Assembly: GCA_039188505.1 (NCBI GenBank)
Contig: JBCCZC010000084.1
Coordinates: 1 to 16,197 of the forward strand
Direction of reading: 5' to 3'
Length of the DNA stretch: 16,197 nucleotides
DNA from: JBCCZC01 sp039188505
GTDB taxonomy: Bacteria; Pseudomonadota; Gammaproteobacteria; Xanthomonadales; SZUA-38
Shown: one piece after another, positions 1 through 7,712 of the stretch
Layout: the number at the start of each line of letters is the position of its first letter
Position numbering within the stretch: position 1 is the first letter of the stretch
Notes under the pieces: model-generated
What the model was told of the DNA's origin: nothing
What the model saw: only the letters and a program-made list of their open reading frames with translations
Database searches by the model: none
Translations under genes and position numbers: made by a program

Positions 1-1933
1 CCATCTCGTCGAAGACCAAAACAAGCGAATCGGTATTGATTTCGCCGGTGGGTGAACACATCGCGGAATAGGAACTGGCGGCGGTGGCGCTGAACGCCAG
101 GGGTGCGTCCGCCAGTGCGATCCGGAACGCCTGACGATCATCGAGACCGCTCGCGTCCCGAGCGATGACCTCGAGTTCGTAGACGCCATCGTTGTCGCTG
201 TCGTCCGGGGCTTCGAAATCCGTTCGGCCGGCGAAGGTCAGACGCCCCGTTTCGGCGTCGAGTTCGAACGCGCCGGCATCGGCACCACCATCGATCAAAT
301 ACGACACCACCCCGCGCTCCGGGTCGAGCGCCGTGACCCGAGTCACCTGCGTCTTGCCCTCGTCGACTTCGAGATCGACGTCGTCGTCGCCGCCATCGCT
401 GATGATGACCGGTGGTTCGTCGATGGCGATCACGGTGAGCGTCACCGGCAGTTCGGCTTCGAGATCACCGTCACTGAGAACGACTGTTGCGCGATAGACG
501 TTGTTTTCGTCGGCATCGAGGGGCGCTTCGAAATCGGGCTGCTCGATGAGGCCGAGGAAACCGGCAGGACTGATGGTGAACTGCTCGCCGTCGGTCCCGC
601 GGACGCTGAAGGTCAAGGGATCCCCGTCCACGTCGCTGCCGGTGTACCCAAAGCGCCCGCGGTCGTTTTCCACGATCGTCAGCATGACATTTCCGGTCAG
701 CGAGGGGGGGTCGTTGACCGGGGTGATCGAGATGTCGACCGTCGCCGGTGGACTGGTGGTGACGCCGTCGCTGACCGTGAAGGTCAGGAAGTCGTCGCCG
801 TTCAGATCTTCGCTCGGGGTAAAGACCACCGAAGCCGACTCGGACGAGAGCGGCGTCACGGCCCCGAGTACGCCGAGCGTCGGCGTTGTCTCGATCAGGA
901 AGGTCAGAGCGTCCGCGTCCGGATCGAACCCGGTCAGCACGATCTCGATCGCCTCGTCCTCGTTGGTACTCGCGGAACTTGCCACGGCGGTGGGCGCGTC
1001 AGGCAGGCTGTTGACGGTAATCGACACGGTGGCCGAGCTTTCCAGGCCAGCGGGGTCCTGAACGGAAAACGTGAACGAATCCTCACCATCGAAATCGTCC
1101 GCGGGTGTGTAGGTGACTTCGGCACGGCTGTTCGACGGATTCGTGATCGCATCGAGCACGCCGTTGGTGGGATCGTTCTCGATCGAGAAGGTGAGCGGAT
1201 CTCCGTCCGGATCGTTCGCGGAAAGGGTAACCGCGACGGGCGTGTCTTCCGTCGTTTCCGCATCCGATGCGCTGGCAGTCGGCGCGTCGTTCTCCACGTC
1301 GACGATATCGACGCGGAAGAACAGGTCATCGCCGGCCGCGGCGCTGAAGAGAGCGACGATGTCGGATCCCGGTGCGGCACCGGTACTGTCACCTACCGGA
1401 TCCAGCTGCGGCTCGATCCCCAGCCAGTCGTCCACCTGCCCGTCGATGACGATGCCAGCCGATTTCGAGACCAGCACACCCTCGAAGCCGTCGGCGAACA
1501 CGACCTGGAAGCCGGCGACCAGCAGGTCGAAGGAGCTGTTGGCGATCGCGATGAGGCTCGCGGCGTCCTCCGCGTCGAGCACCTCCGTGGTCACGGCAAA
1601 CTCGATGGCATCACTGCCCGCCTCGCCAGCGTCGACGGCAATCGGATAGCCGCCCTCGTCGATCAGCATCGGGTCCCCGAGCGTGGTGCCCTCGCAGCGT
1701 TCGAGCGAGACGCCCGTCACGGTGTTCGCAGTCGCATCGATCGCCACGGTGAGGCGAAAGTCGACGTTCTCTGCGGCCTGTGCCTCGGGAATCGTCTCGA
1801 CGATGCAGTCACCGTCAAGCGCCTTCGCATCGAGAAGCAGCTCGAGCTCGGTCGCGCTGGAGGTGGCCGCACAACACCAGAGAATCGGGGCGGCCAGAAC
1901 GCTGCACGCTTCTCTGGGGAACCATTCATTCAT
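1..1933 (-). CDS. Large secreted cadherin/tandem-95-like repeat protein (partial, N-terminal part)
   Basis: The frame stays open from an ATG at 1933 to the left edge, giving at least 644 residues without a stop; the C-terminus lies outside the window. Residues 1-27 look like a signal peptide (hydrophobic stretch SVLAAPILWCCAA, then SSA before TELE). Residues 28-145 are not recognised and end in VVFADGFEG (F146-E151). Residues about 160-205 (IDGQVDDWLGIEP ... DDLFFRVDI) resemble the beta-sandwich modules that often start IDG..DDW. Four Ig/cadherin-like repeats of about 95-105 residues follow, starting near 214 (ENDAPTA), 311 (PDAPTA), 407 (NDPPSL) and 505 (DEPPVI), with DPDGDPLTFSI and FTFSVQD type motifs and many acidic residues likely to bind calcium. 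Such proteins are surface or secreted adhesins or matrix proteins; that role is inferred. The start is the first of three closely spaced ATGs and the only one in the repeat frame. It is transcribed divergently from the sigma/kinase pair. Confidence 0.9.
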   Translation of the reverse strand, partial: MNEWFPREACSVLAAPILWCCAATSSATELELLLDAKALDGDCIVETIPEAQAAENVDFRLTVAIDATANTVTGVSLERCEGTTLGDPMLIDEGGYPIAVDAGEAGSDAIEFAVTTEVLDAEDAASLIAIANSSFDLLVAGFQVVFADGFEGVLVSKSAGIVIDGQVDDWLGIEPQLDPVGDSTGAAPGSDIVALFSAAAGDDLFFRVDIVDVENDAPTASASDAETTEDTPVAVTLSANDPDGDPLTFSIENDPTNGVLDAITNPSNSRAEVTYTPADDFDGEDSFTFSVQDPAGLESSATVSITVNSLPDAPTAVASSASTNEDEAIEIVLTGFDPDADALTFLIETTPTLGVLGAVTPLSSESASVVFTPSEDLNGDDFLTFTVSDGVTTSPPATVDISITPVNDPPSLTGNVMLTIVENDRGRFGYTGSDVDGDPLTFSVRGTDGEQFTISPAGFLGLIEQPDFEAPLDADENNVYRATVVLSDGDLEAELPVTLTVIAIDEPPVIISDGGDDDVDLEVDEGKTQVTRVTALDPERGVVSYLIDGGADAGAFELDAETGRLTFAGRTDFEAPDDSDNDGVYELEVIARDASGLDDRQAFRIALADAPLAFSATAASSYSAMCSPTGEINTDSLVLVFDEM

Positions 1934-2012
1934 CTGATCTGCTCGCAATTTCTCGAACGCCGAGGTATCTGGTCGATGGACATCGCGCCATCGCCGCCCC
2001 AAGCGTTACTCA

Positions 2013-2018
2013 TTTATA
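2013..2018 (-). promoter_or_regulatory. Candidate -10 box (TATAAA) for the repeat-protein gene
   Basis: Read on the minus strand, 2018-2013 gives TATAAA within TGTATAAATG, the best -10 match in the intergenic region. It would start transcription near 2006, leaving a leader of about 70 bases before the ATG at 1933. No good TTGACA box is seen at the standard spacing; TTGCAA at 2045-2040 would need a 21-base spacer. Weak evidence. Confidence 0.3.
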
Positions 2019-2181
2019 CATGCGCAGGCCAGACCGGATTTGCAACATTTTTTTTGATCCCGGGGCGTACGCCTCCAAGGGAGATTGCCATTCCAGACCC
2101 GATGTCTCCGGCCCGCCAGCGCGGTCCCGCTGTAGCGTCCTTCATGTTGTCTGGGCTCGGGGTCATGTACGCTGGCTTTCA

Positions 2182-2206
2182 GGAACCGCGCGATCAAGAT
2201 GACGTT
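2182..2206 (+). promoter_or_regulatory. Candidate ECF-type promoter (GGAAC - 16 - CGTT) for the sigma/kinase pair
   Basis: GGAAC at 2182-2186 is followed after 16 bases by CGTT at 2203-2206. Many ECF promoters combine a GGAAC-like -35 with a CGT-containing -10 at 15-17 bases. Transcription would begin near 2213, about 70 bases before the GTG at 2284, and would allow autoregulation. Short motifs such as these arise by chance, and the recognition sequence of this ECF subgroup is not known to me. Confidence 0.25.
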
Positions 2207-2283
2207 GGGCCACGATGGGCCTGCGATCGCGGCGGCGGCCAATGGCATTCAGGCCTGGCTCGAGGGATCGGAGAAGGAAGCTC

Positions 2284-2871
2284 GTGTCGGAGGACAGTCC
2301 CCCACAGCAGACATCCACGGGCGACGTCACCTTCATGCTGGAGCAGGCGCGTCAGGGGGGCGAGGAAGCGCTCGGCGTTCTGGTGGCTCGGGTCTATTCC
2401 GAGCTGCGCCAGGTCGCGAGCAACATGATGCAGCAGGAATCGAGTGATTCCACGCTGACGGTCACCGACCTCGTTCATGAGGCATTTCTGCGGTTGTTCC
2501 GCGGCCAGGCGCTCGATTGGGAGAACCGACGGCATTTCTTCGCCTCAGCGGCGATCGCCATGCGGCGCGTGCTGGTCGACGAGTCACGGAGGAAGCGCGC
2601 GGACAAGCGGATTCCGAAGCAGCAAACGGTGCAATTGGACCTCGCCGAGAACCTCGCGATGGAGACCGACGTGGATCTCGTGGAGCTCGACAACGCCCTC
2701 GATGCGCTCGAGCGGCAAAGCGAGCGGCAGGCGCGGATCGTCGAGCTCCGCTTCTTCGCCGGCCTGACCGAATCGGAGATTGCCGAGATCCTCGACGTGT
2801 CTCGCATGACCGTCGGCCGAGAATGGCGTGTGGCCCGTCTGCGGTTACTTCAGGAGCTTGATCGTGGCTAG
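2284..2871 (+). CDS. ECF-type RNA polymerase sigma factor (TIGR02999/PF07638-like)
   Basis: This 195-residue protein directs RNA polymerase to a specific promoter set. Region 2 spans about residues 16-108 (LVHEAFLRLF at 63-72, then WENRRHFFASAA and MRRVLVDESRRKRADKR). Region 4 spans about 140-195 (RQARIVELRFFAGLTESEIA, then the helix-turn-helix ILDVSRMTVGREWR). This pattern is typical of the TIGR02999 subgroup, which lies beside Ser/Thr kinase genes in many bacteria. The chosen start is GTG 2284 because GAGAAGGAAG at 2271-2280 is a strong Shine-Dalgarno at correct spacing; the in-frame ATG at 2215 has none and would add an unrelated arginine-rich stretch. In region 2.2 the usual acidic D-x-E positions are T59 and T61. 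No anti-sigma gene is adjacent; the kinase gene overlaps the end by 8 bases, so the two are probably co-translated. Confidence 0.93.
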   Translation: MSEDSPPQQTSTGDVTFMLEQARQGGEEALGVLVARVYSELRQVASNMMQQESSDSTLTVTDLVHEAFLRLFRGQALDWENRRHFFASAAIAMRRVLVDESRRKRADKRIPKQQTVQLDLAENLAMETDVDLVELDNALDALERQSERQARIVELRFFAGLTESEIAEILDVSRMTVGREWRVARLRLLQELDRG

Positions 2872-5758
2872 ATCCGGCTCCGACGGGTCGGCGACCGACC
2901 TCGTTGCCCGCATCGTCGTCGATGCGCTCGAGCAGGCCCCCGAGGACCTCGTCGCCTTTCTCAACGATGCCTGCGGCGAGGATCAGTCGCTTCGCGACGA
3001 GGTCGAGGCACTGCTCGAGATCGATCGTCGCTTCGAGGGATCGGCCATCCTGGAGGTCCCCGTTGCAGAGCAGCTGGGCTGGTTTCGTTCGGAGGAGCCA
3101 GCGCCCCTCGAGATTCCCGACACGCTTGGCCCTTACCGGCTGATCGAACAGGTCGGGAAGGGTGGAATGGGCCTCGTCTACCGCGCGGAGCAGGAACAAC
3201 CGGTCAGACGACAGGTGGCTCTCAAGGTGATGCGCGTGGTGGCGAGCGAGCGGTGGAAGGACCGTTTCGCCATGGAGTGCCAGACGCTCGCGAGGCTCAA
3301 TCACCCGAATATCGCCACACTCTTCGAGGTGAGGATCGACGGGGCGGAGATTCCGCCTTACGTGGTGATGGAGTTCGTCGACGGGCCGTCGATCACCCGC
3401 TTCTGCAACGAGAATCGCCTGTCGATCGACGCGCGCCTGCGACTGTTTCTGAAGGTCTGTGCCGGGGTCGGCCACGCCCATGAGAAAGGCGTGCTGCACT
3501 GTGATCTGAAGCCGAGCAATGTGCTGATCAGCCAGACCGATCGGATGCATGAACCGAAGGTGATCGACTTTGGTATCGCCCGCGCGTTGAACAATCGGGG
3601 CGATGAGGCGGACCCGACGCTCGGAGCCGTTTCGGGAACGCCGCCCTACATCAGTCCGGAAGCGTTGGAGCCGGATGGCCGTCAGCTCATGGACTCGCGG
3701 ACCGATGTCTATGCGCTGGGTGTCCTGCTCTACGAGCTGCTGGCAGGAGTGCTGCCGCACGATCGCCTGGGTGCTGGCATTCTCGCGATGGTCCGAAGGT
3801 TTCACCAGGATGAGCCGCCCCGCGCCAGCGCACGCCTGGCCGCGTTGGCACCGGAAATGCGCGAGAAGATCGCCGACGAGCGTCGGTTCTCCGCGCGTTC
3901 GCACGAGCGTCGGCTGCGCGGTGACCTCGACGCGATCATCGACAAGGCAATCTCGCGCGATCGTGCGGATCGCTACGGCACGCCGGCGGAGCTTGCCCAG
4001 GACATCGAGTGCCACCTCGACCAGCGGCCCATTCGGGCGCGTCTGCCCGATCGAGCCTACGTCCTTCGTCGCTTTCTCCGGCGACACGCGGCCGCGGTAA
4101 CCAGCGGTGGCCTCGCGATCCTTGCGCTGACCGTGTCGCTCGTTTTCGCCGTCATGGGGGAACAACGAGCCAGTCGGGCGCTGGCCGAATCGGAGCAGGT
4201 CAGCAACTTCATGCTGAGCCTGTTCGAGGGCGCGGATCCGGAACAGGCTTCCGGAGAAGCGATCACCGTGATCGAGCTGCTCGACCAGGGCAAGGCCCGC
4301 TTGAGCGAGGAGCTGCGGGATCAGCCGGAAGCGCGGGCGCGCTTTCTCACGGCGATCGGATCGATCTACACCAAGCTGGGGGAGCTCCAGCAGGCCTCGG
4401 ATCTTCTCGACGAGGCCCTCCGGATCCAGCGGGAGACCTACCCGGAGGGCCACCCGCAGCTCGTCGCAAGCGAAGCGGAGATGGGCATTATCCTCCGCCG
4501 ACTCGGTCGCTATGGTGAGGCGGAACCGTTGCTGCGCTCGGTCGTCCTCGCGCGCAAGGAGGACGCCGATGTCGAGCTCGAACTCCTGGCCCGAGCGCAC
4601 AGCAACCTTGGCAACCTGTACTGGAGCCAGGAGCGTTTCGAGGAGGCCGAGGTCGAGCATCGGGCGGCCTATGCGCTGCGACAGGAGAACACCCGACGGC
4701 TCAGGACGTCAGCGGCGCGGAGCGACGAGGCCATCTCGGCCAACAACCTCGGCGTCATGCTGCTCTCACGCGGCCAGAATCGGGACGCCCGCCCCTTTCT
4801 GCTGCGGGCGATCGAGCTCTTTCGCACCGAAAATCCCGCGCTGCTCGGCTCAGCGCTGACCAACCTCGGCCTGATCGAGCGTCGCCTCGATACCTGGCAG
4901 CGAGCCGAGGCCCTGTTTCGCGAGGCCATCGACGTTCAGGACGCGACCGTGGGTACCCGAAGCGCGCGGTCCATGCGCAGTCGGCACAACCTCGCAATGG
5001 CGTTGAGCGGGCGCCACGAGTACGAGGAAGCGATGACGGTATCCAGGGAAGCGGTCGCGTTGACCGAGGAGATGGACGACGTCCTCGCGATGGCGACCGC
5101 GCTTCGTGGGCTCGGACGGACGCAGGCGCAGGCCGGCTTGTTCGAGGACGCTGCCCGGACATTGACCCGGTGTGTGGACGCCCTCGAGGTGGCTCACGGC
5201 GCCGACCATGCGGCGACGCTCCGCTGCCGGACCAATCGGGCGGCGGCCTTTGCGGACCTCGGCGACCGGGACCGTGCGCTGGAGGAATTCGAGGCGATCG
5301 CCGAAGCCCAGCGTGAGCTGCCCCCCAATCATCCTGCCCGGCTTCGTACGGACGAATTCCTGGGGCTCAGTCTCCGATCGCTGGGCGATCCAGCGGCGGC
5401 CGAGATCCGCCTTCGCCGAGTGCTCGAGGGGCGCCGAGCGATCCTGGGCCCGGGGCATCTCTTCATCGTGGAGTCGACCAAGGATCTCGCTGCGGCCATT
5501 GCCGATCAGGGCCGGCTCGAGGAGGCCGCAGAGCTCTATCGAGAGGCGCTTGAACTGGCGTACGAGACCCTCGGCGATCGCCATCCCAGCGTGGCGGAAA
5601 CGGCTCATGAGCTCGGAATCATCGAGGAGCGCCTCGGCGACCCGCGCGCTGCGCGAAAGTCGCTCCAGCTTGCGCTGCACGCTCGCGAAGCTGTCTATCC
5701 TCCGGACGATGCCGATCTCATGGCAACCCGCGAGGCGCTGGAGCGTCTCGATCGGTAG
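2864..5758 (+). CDS. Membrane-anchored Ser/Thr protein kinase with C-terminal TPR repeats
   Basis: This 964-residue protein should phosphorylate proteins on Ser/Thr, quite possibly the sigma factor encoded just upstream. Residues 1-80 are a helical leader common in this kinase group (ALEQAPEDLVAFLNDACG). The kinase domain covers about 90-380: glycine loop GKGGMG at 98-103, VALKVM with K121, catalytic loop HCDLKPSN with D214, DFG with D235, then SGTPPYISPEAL and DVYALGVLLYELL. One transmembrane segment lies at about 411-431 (ILALTVSLVFAVM). From about 440 to the end there are many TPR-like helices (GEAEPLLRSVVLAR, FEEAEVEHRAAYALR, LEEAAELYREALELA), which would be extracytoplasmic if the kinase domain is cytoplasmic. 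The start is GTG 2864, with AGGAG at 2852-2856 seven bases upstream; a longer in-frame start at 2828 has no such site. The catalytic motif is HCD rather than HRD. The sensed signal is unknown. Confidence 0.93.
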   Translation: MARSGSDGSATDLVARIVVDALEQAPEDLVAFLNDACGEDQSLRDEVEALLEIDRRFEGSAILEVPVAEQLGWFRSEEPAPLEIPDTLGPYRLIEQVGKGGMGLVYRAEQEQPVRRQVALKVMRVVASERWKDRFAMECQTLARLNHPNIATLFEVRIDGAEIPPYVVMEFVDGPSITRFCNENRLSIDARLRLFLKVCAGVGHAHEKGVLHCDLKPSNVLISQTDRMHEPKVIDFGIARALNNRGDEADPTLGAVSGTPPYISPEALEPDGRQLMDSRTDVYALGVLLYELLAGVLPHDRLGAGILAMVRRFHQDEPPRASARLAALAPEMREKIADERRFSARSHERRLRGDLDAIIDKAISRDRADRYGTPAELAQDIECHLDQRPIRARLPDRAYVLRRFLRRHAAAVTSGGLAILALTVSLVFAVMGEQRASRALAESEQVSNFMLSLFEGADPEQASGEAITVIELLDQGKARLSEELRDQPEARARFLTAIGSIYTKLGELQQASDLLDEALRIQRETYPEGHPQLVASEAEMGIILRRLGRYGEAEPLLRSVVLARKEDADVELELLARAHSNLGNLYWSQERFEEAEVEHRAAYALRQENTRRLRTSAARSDEAISANNLGVMLLSRGQNRDARPFLLRAIELFRTENPALLGSALTNLGLIERRLDTWQRAEALFREAIDVQDATVGTRSARSMRSRHNLAMALSGRHEYEEAMTVSREAVALTEEMDDVLAMATALRGLGRTQAQAGLFEDAARTLTRCVDALEVAHGADHAATLRCRTNRAAAFADLGDRDRALEEFEAIAEAQRELPPNHPARLRTDEFLGLSLRSLGDPAAAEIRLRRVLEGRRAILGPGHLFIVESTKDLAAAIADQGRLEEAAELYREALELAYETLGDRHPSVAETAHELGIIEERLGDPRAARKSLQLALHAREAVYPPDDADLMATREALERLDR

Positions 5759-5851
5759 ACTCCGGCTCACGGACTGCCCTGCCGGCGTAACGCACGTGCT
5801 CACGAGGAAAAGGCGCTGCGGTCCAGCCGTATTTCGGGCCAACGCCCAAGT

Positions 5852-5869
5852 GCTCCCTAGTGAGGGAGC
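5852..5869. repeat. Short perfect inverted repeat after the kinase gene
   Basis: GCTCCCT and AGGGAGC form a 7-base-pair stem around the 4-base loop AGTG. It lies 94 bases downstream of the kinase stop codon. There is no T run after it, so it is not a standard intrinsic terminator; it could protect the mRNA 3' end or be chance. Confidence 0.4.
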
Positions 5870-6212
5870 CGGGAAGGCTTCACGAGTTCGGCGCGGTCAT
5901 CGCGTCGCTTCGACCCGTCCGATCGGAAGGCCGGGTTGCCGTGCGCCTGTTGCCGCATGGGGCGGGGTCCGCTACGTTCGTTTTCGGGAATTTCGCACGA
6001 CAAGGCGCAGCGAGGCGCGAGACACCGGTGCAGAGCTGCAGACCCACCCTCGACGATGACCGCGCGGGGCGCTCATGAAGGCCCAGGCGGCGATCGGTCG
6101 GATAGTGAGCTACCGGGCGCTGCCTGATGACACGACGAAGCCAACACCCGATCGGCCCGCCAGGGTCGGAGCGACGTCGGCATCGACAAGCGGGGTGCTG
6201 ACGGCCCGGCCG

Positions 6213-6240
6213 TTGACATCGACCACAGGCGCTGTACGTC
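6213..6240 (+). promoter_or_regulatory. Weak candidate promoter upstream of gspH
   Basis: A perfect TTGACA at 6213-6218 is followed after 16 bases by TACGTC at 6235-6240, a poor -10 match. Transcription would start next to the gspH ATG at 6249, which has no Shine-Dalgarno, so a nearly leaderless message would result. The -35 is good but the -10 is not. Confidence 0.25.
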
Positions 6241-6248
6241 CCGGGTCG

Positions 6249-6755
6249 ATGATCCCTTTCGTCGCCCCGGATCGCGCCCGCGGGTTCAGCCTGATCGAAA
6301 TGCTTGCGGTCGTCGTGGTGATCGGTATCTCGGCAGCCGTACTCCTCCTGTCCGCGGACCTGGGTGGCGCGGGCGCGCGCCAGCGAGACACGGGTCGCGA
6401 ACTCGCCGCCGTGATGTCGCTGCTGTGCGAAGAGGCGGTGCTCCTGACGCGCCAGCGCGCCGTTCACGTGGACGACCTCGGCGTGCGCTTCCTCACCTGG
6501 GAGGGCGGCGCCTGGGTCGACCTCGAGGATCCCGTCTTCCGCCCCCGCCCGTTTCTGCAACCGATGTCGTGGCGGCTGGCCGTCGGCGGCCGGTCGGTGC
6601 AGACCACCGATCCGGAGACGCCCGCGGTCGTCTGCTATGCGAGCGGTGAACTCACGCCCTTCGAACTCACGCTCGATCACCAGACGGGTGGCCGGGTCAC
6701 GATCCGCGGCACGGCCGCGGGGCGGGTTCGCGTCGCGGAGGGCAGCGATGCGTGA
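6249..6755 (+). CDS. gspH: Type II secretion minor pseudopilin GspH
   Basis: This 168-residue protein has a type IV prepilin leader ending in RARG, cut before F13, then FSLIEMLAVVVVIGI, with the required glutamate at +5 (E17) and a hydrophobic helix. The rest is a compact, beta-rich periplasmic domain (FLTWEGGAWVDLEDP, MSWRLAVGG), as in GspH/XcpU. It is a minor pseudopilin located near the pseudopilus tip and processed by the prepilin peptidase GspO, which is not in this window. ATG 6249 gives a normal 12-residue leader; starting at 6075 would give an implausible 70-residue leader, so the short start is preferred although no Shine-Dalgarno is visible. The position before gspI, J and K supports GspH, and its stop overlaps the start of gspI by 8 bases. 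The usual upstream neighbour gspG is absent. Confidence 0.88.
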   Translation: MIPFVAPDRARGFSLIEMLAVVVVIGISAAVLLLSADLGGAGARQRDTGRELAAVMSLLCEEAVLLTRQRAVHVDDLGVRFLTWEGGAWVDLEDPVFRPRPFLQPMSWRLAVGGRSVQTTDPETPAVVCYASGELTPFELTLDHQTGGRVTIRGTAAGRVRVAEGSDA

Positions 6756-7110
6756 TCGCGGCTTCACGCTGCTGGAGGTGCTGGTGGCCCTGGCGGTGCT
6801 GGCCATTGCCATGGTCGCCCTCGTCGAGGCTGGTGCGCGCCAGCACCGGACCCGGGCCGATCTGACAGAGACCACGGTCGGGACCTGGGTCGCGGCCAAC
6901 GCGATCGAGACCGTGCGCCTGGGCGAAGGCTGGCCCGGCGTCGGGCAGCGGACCGGGCAGATGCGCATGGGCGAGCGCGAGTGGTTCTGGCGCATGCAGA
7001 TCACCCAGACCGATGTGCCGACCATCCGGCGCGTCGACGTCGCCGTGTTCGGTGCCGCGGAGGAGGAGCGGCAGGTGGCCACGCTGTCGGGCTTCCTCGG
7101 ACAACCATGA
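6748..7110 (+). CDS. gspI: Type II secretion minor pseudopilin GspI
   Basis: This 120-residue protein begins MRDRG, then FTLLEVLVALAVLAIAMVAL: a very short leader cut after G5, glutamate at +5 and a long hydrophobic helix. The length and the later motif GWPGVGQRTGQ with REWFWRMQI match GspI/XcpV. It nucleates the tip complex with GspJ and GspK. ATG 6748 has GGAGGG at 6737-6742 five bases upstream. It overlaps gspH by 8 bases and meets gspJ in an ATGA overlap. Confidence 0.92.
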   Translation: MRDRGFTLLEVLVALAVLAIAMVALVEAGARQHRTRADLTETTVGTWVAANAIETVRLGEGWPGVGQRTGQMRMGEREWFWRMQITQTDVPTIRRVDVAVFGAAEEERQVATLSGFLGQP

Positions 7111-7712
7111 AGCGCACGGCCGGCTTCACGCTGCTTGAGCTCATGGTGGCCGTCGCGGTGCTGGCGGTCATGGGCGCCATGGCCCACCAGGGCATCGGGG
7201 CGCTGGCGCGCAACGCGGCCGCGGCCTCGGCCGCCTCGGAGCGCTTCGGGGAGCTCAGCTTCGCGATGACGATGCTCGAACGCGACATCCGCGGCGCAAC
7301 CGCCCGGCCCGTCCGTGATCTGCTCGGGGCCAAGGAGCCTGCGCTGCTCGGTCAGGCCGAGACCCTGACGCTGACGCGCACCGGCTGGGACAATCCGCTC
7401 GCGCAGAATCGGGCGACTCTGCAGCGGGTCACCTGGACGCGGCGCGGCGACGTGCTGACGCGCGTCAGCTGGCCGGTGCTCGACCGTTCGCAGTCCACGC
7501 TCCCGCTCGAGCAGCCGCTGCTCGAGGGCGTGAACAGCGTCACCCTGGAGTTCGTCGCCCGCCGCGGCGAGGAGTGGACGGGCATCTGGCCGCCGCCGCT
7601 GGCCGTAGAGGCGCTGCGCGAGCCCTGGCCCCAGGGCATCCGCATCACTCTCGATGTCGAGGGCTTCGGCCGCGTCGAGCGCATCTTCTCGCTCGCGGGA
7701 GACGCGCCGTGA
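7107..7712 (+). CDS. gspJ: Type II secretion minor pseudopilin GspJ
   Basis: This 201-residue protein begins MKRTAG, then FTLLELMVAVAVLAVMG, a classic prepilin leader cut after G6 with glutamate at +5. The region ERFGELSFAMTMLERDIRGA and the later GVNSVTLEF are typical of GspJ/XcpW. It forms the pseudopilus tip with GspI and GspK. The start codon overlaps the gspI stop (ATGA at 7107-7110) and has little Shine-Dalgarno of its own, so it probably depends on coupled translation. The end overlaps gspK in GTGA. Confidence 0.92.
   Translation: MKRTAGFTLLELMVAVAVLAVMGAMAHQGIGALARNAAAASAASERFGELSFAMTMLERDIRGATARPVRDLLGAKEPALLGQAETLTLTRTGWDNPLAQNRATLQRVTWTRRGDVLTRVSWPVLDRSQSTLPLEQPLLEGVNSVTLEFVARRGEEWTGIWPPPLAVEALREPWPQGIRITLDVEGFGRVERIFSLAGDAP

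Larger units (their letters stand above)
1934..2283. other. Divergent intergenic region
   Basis: These 350 bases separate the minus-strand repeat protein from the plus-strand sigma factor. Short frames here show no family features. The stretch 2011-2060 is clearly AT-richer than its surroundings (CATTTATACA and a run of eight T at 2048-2055), which is what a promoter region in a GC-rich genome would look like. Promoters for both flanking genes should lie here. Confidence 0.7.
5759..6248. other. Gap between kinase gene and gspH, no credible gene
   Basis: About 490 bases. Open frames exist on both strands, but none shows a family motif, a good ribosome binding site or a believable composition. 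In-frame sequence upstream of gspH from ATG 6075 can be read as a 58-residue extension, but it does not fit a pseudopilin leader. One short perfect hairpin (5852-5869) and a TTGACA box (6213-6218) are the only structures noted. The downstream genes look visibly richer in GC than the sigma/kinase genes, so this gap may mark a boundary between modules. Confidence 0.6.

Noticed and set aside
192..1937. Serine-rich plus-strand frames over the left end
   Set aside because: They are shadows of the minus-strand repeat protein, whose frame is continuous from 1933 to the edge and has recurring Ig/cadherin-like motifs.
2048..2055. Run of eight T as an intrinsic terminator
   Set aside because: No stable GC stem precedes it on the plus strand, and no gene ends there; an AT-rich promoter region is a better reading.
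2215..2283. Upstream ATG start for the sigma factor
   Set aside because: No Shine-Dalgarno, and the extra residues are arginine-rich and unlike the family; GTG 2284 has a strong site.
2462..5842. Two long minus-strand frames (2462-4660 and 4850-5842) opposite the kinase gene
   Set aside because: They are antisense to a gene with clear kinase and TPR motifs; GC-biased third positions keep the opposite frame open. Their translations show no domain and no start signal.
6075..6248. Upstream in-frame start for gspH
   Set aside because: It would place 70 residues before the prepilin cleavage site; the ATG at 6249 gives a normal 12-residue leader.
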